Part shown: piece by piece, positions 58,949-59,339 of the stretch
Layout of the letters: every line of letters begins with the position of its first letter
Numbering within the stretch: the first letter of the stretch is position 1
Source: a virus
Reading direction: 5' to 3' (one strand)
IMG/VR virus record: IMGVR_UViG_3300028883_000010
Location: 1-59,339 of that record
DNA: 59,339 nucleotides
Made by a program: the position numbers and the translations under genes
Notes under the pieces: generated by a model
Databases searched by the model: none
Seen by the model: only the letters and a program-made list of their open reading frames with translations
What the model was told of the DNA's origin: nothing

Positions 58949-59339
58949 ATGGCCATTACTTTAGTAGGATCAGATACAATAAAAGCCAACTGTACGGTGT
59001 CAGGAAACTATTCTAGTTTTTATGGCTATAAAGCTTGGAATGGCACTTTAACAGACAGTGATGATACCTGGCTTTCAGACTCCGATGGTCCACAATCTGA
59101 CGGCTCTTGTTGGATTCAATGGGATTTTCTTAGTGCCGTTTCAGTTGCGTCTTTTATTTTTTGGGCCAGAAATGGGGGCTCTCAAAATGGCTTTCCTGAT
59201 AGCATTAAAGTTTTAGGAAGTGATACAGGAAGCTTTTCAGGAGAAGAGACCAATTTAGGGACATATAATTGTTCTCAGCCATCAGGGGCAGGTGAGCCCT
59301 GTAATGCTGTTGAGATAACTTCTCCGGCAGCTTTTCGTT
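58949..59339 (+). CDS. Tail fibre / receptor-binding protein, N-terminal part
   Basis: ATG 58949 opens a frame that runs off the right edge and continues at base 1; 58949-59308 gives 120 codons before the repeat. The segment reads as an F5/8 type C (discoidin-like) domain: a Trp-rich start (YKAWNGTLTDSDDTWLSD), SCWIQWDF and FIFWARNGGSQNGFP, completed at the left edge by FRYYRVQILTK. It is AT-rich throughout, unlike the genes before it. GGGGT precedes the ATG. Confidence 0.8.
   Translation, partial: MAITLVGSDTIKANCTVSGNYSSFYGYKAWNGTLTDSDDTWLSDSDGPQSDGSCWIQWDFLSAVSVASFIFWARNGGSQNGFPDSIKVLGSDTGSFSGEETNLGTYNCSQPSGAGEPCNAVEITSPAAFR
59309..59339. repeat. Terminal direct repeat, right copy
   Basis: Exact copy of bases 1-31. 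Removing one copy yields a circle of 59,308 bp. Confidence 0.9.

Noticed and set aside
1-59339. CRISPR array
   Set aside because: No run of regularly spaced identical repeats with unique spacers was seen; the tandem repeats at 47216 have no spacers.
1-59339. Insertion sequences or transposases
   Set aside because: No transposase-like gene and no paired terminal inverted repeats with target duplications were noticed.

Overview
The window looks like one complete circular genome of a temperate, podovirus-like tailed phage. Its first 31 bases are repeated exactly as its last 31, and the open frame leaving the right edge re-enters the left edge in frame, so the tail-fibre gene runs 58949->59308/1->4074 once the redundant copy is removed. 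There are a portal, scaffold, major capsid protein, head-tail adaptor and very large internal proteins, but no recognisable tape measure, tail tube or sheath. That pattern points to a short tail. The host is not named by the sequence. Base composition that looks GC-rich over most of the map, the attP tRNA-Thr half-gene and a possible selenocysteine codon fit a Desulfobacterota-like host, which is a weak inference.

Layout. (1) 47.2-59.3 kb then 0-25.6 kb, plus strand: the late operon. It runs terminase small and large subunits, exported head-fibre-like protein, portal, nucleoside deoxyribosyltransferase-like protein, scaffold, capsid, adaptor, tail proteins, tail fibre, coiled-coil virion proteins, and one 5,347-residue polyvalent protein that is about 27% of the genome. 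(2) 25.6-27.6 kb, plus strand: lysis cassette (signal-peptide protein, membrane proteins, DUF5675 protein, papain-like hydrolase candidate). (3) 27.5-28.4 kb: two small leftward genes and attP, which carries the 3' half of a tRNA-Thr(CGU) gene and its terminator. (4) 28.4-37.9 kb, minus strand: integrase, excisionase-like protein, GIY-YIG/HTH fusion, many small genes, HNH nuclease with an in-frame UGA, metallo-beta-lactamase-fold protein, RecT and a Rad50-like ATPase. (5) 37.9-39.2 kb: immunity region with a LexA-like repressor, three near-identical 15-bp operators and a Cro-like gene. (6) 39.2-45.1 kb, plus strand: replication operon (initiator with internal origin-like repeats, helicase-loader-like protein, SSB), antirepressor, MazG-like protein, Acb2/Tad1-like candidate and RusA. 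(7) 45.1-47.2 kb, minus strand: a small operon ending in an XRE regulator, driven by a promoter with a palindromic operator in its spacer.

How it works together. Lysogeny is set by integrase at tRNA-Thr and by the repressor. The repressor's S24 domain lacks the catalytic serine, so an antirepressor route (41750-42502) is more likely than self-cleavage for induction. The giant protein joins a 2H phosphoesterase, a GGDEF domain, an adenine methyltransferase, a strawberry-notch helicase and a zincin protease. It resembles the injected anti-restriction protein DarB of P1 in having methyltransferase and helicase modules. It also contains two plausible overprinted genes in its +1 frame. The best candidates for something undescribed are the UGA-containing HNH nuclease, the two nested genes, and the GGDEF plus 2H pair in a putatively injected protein.
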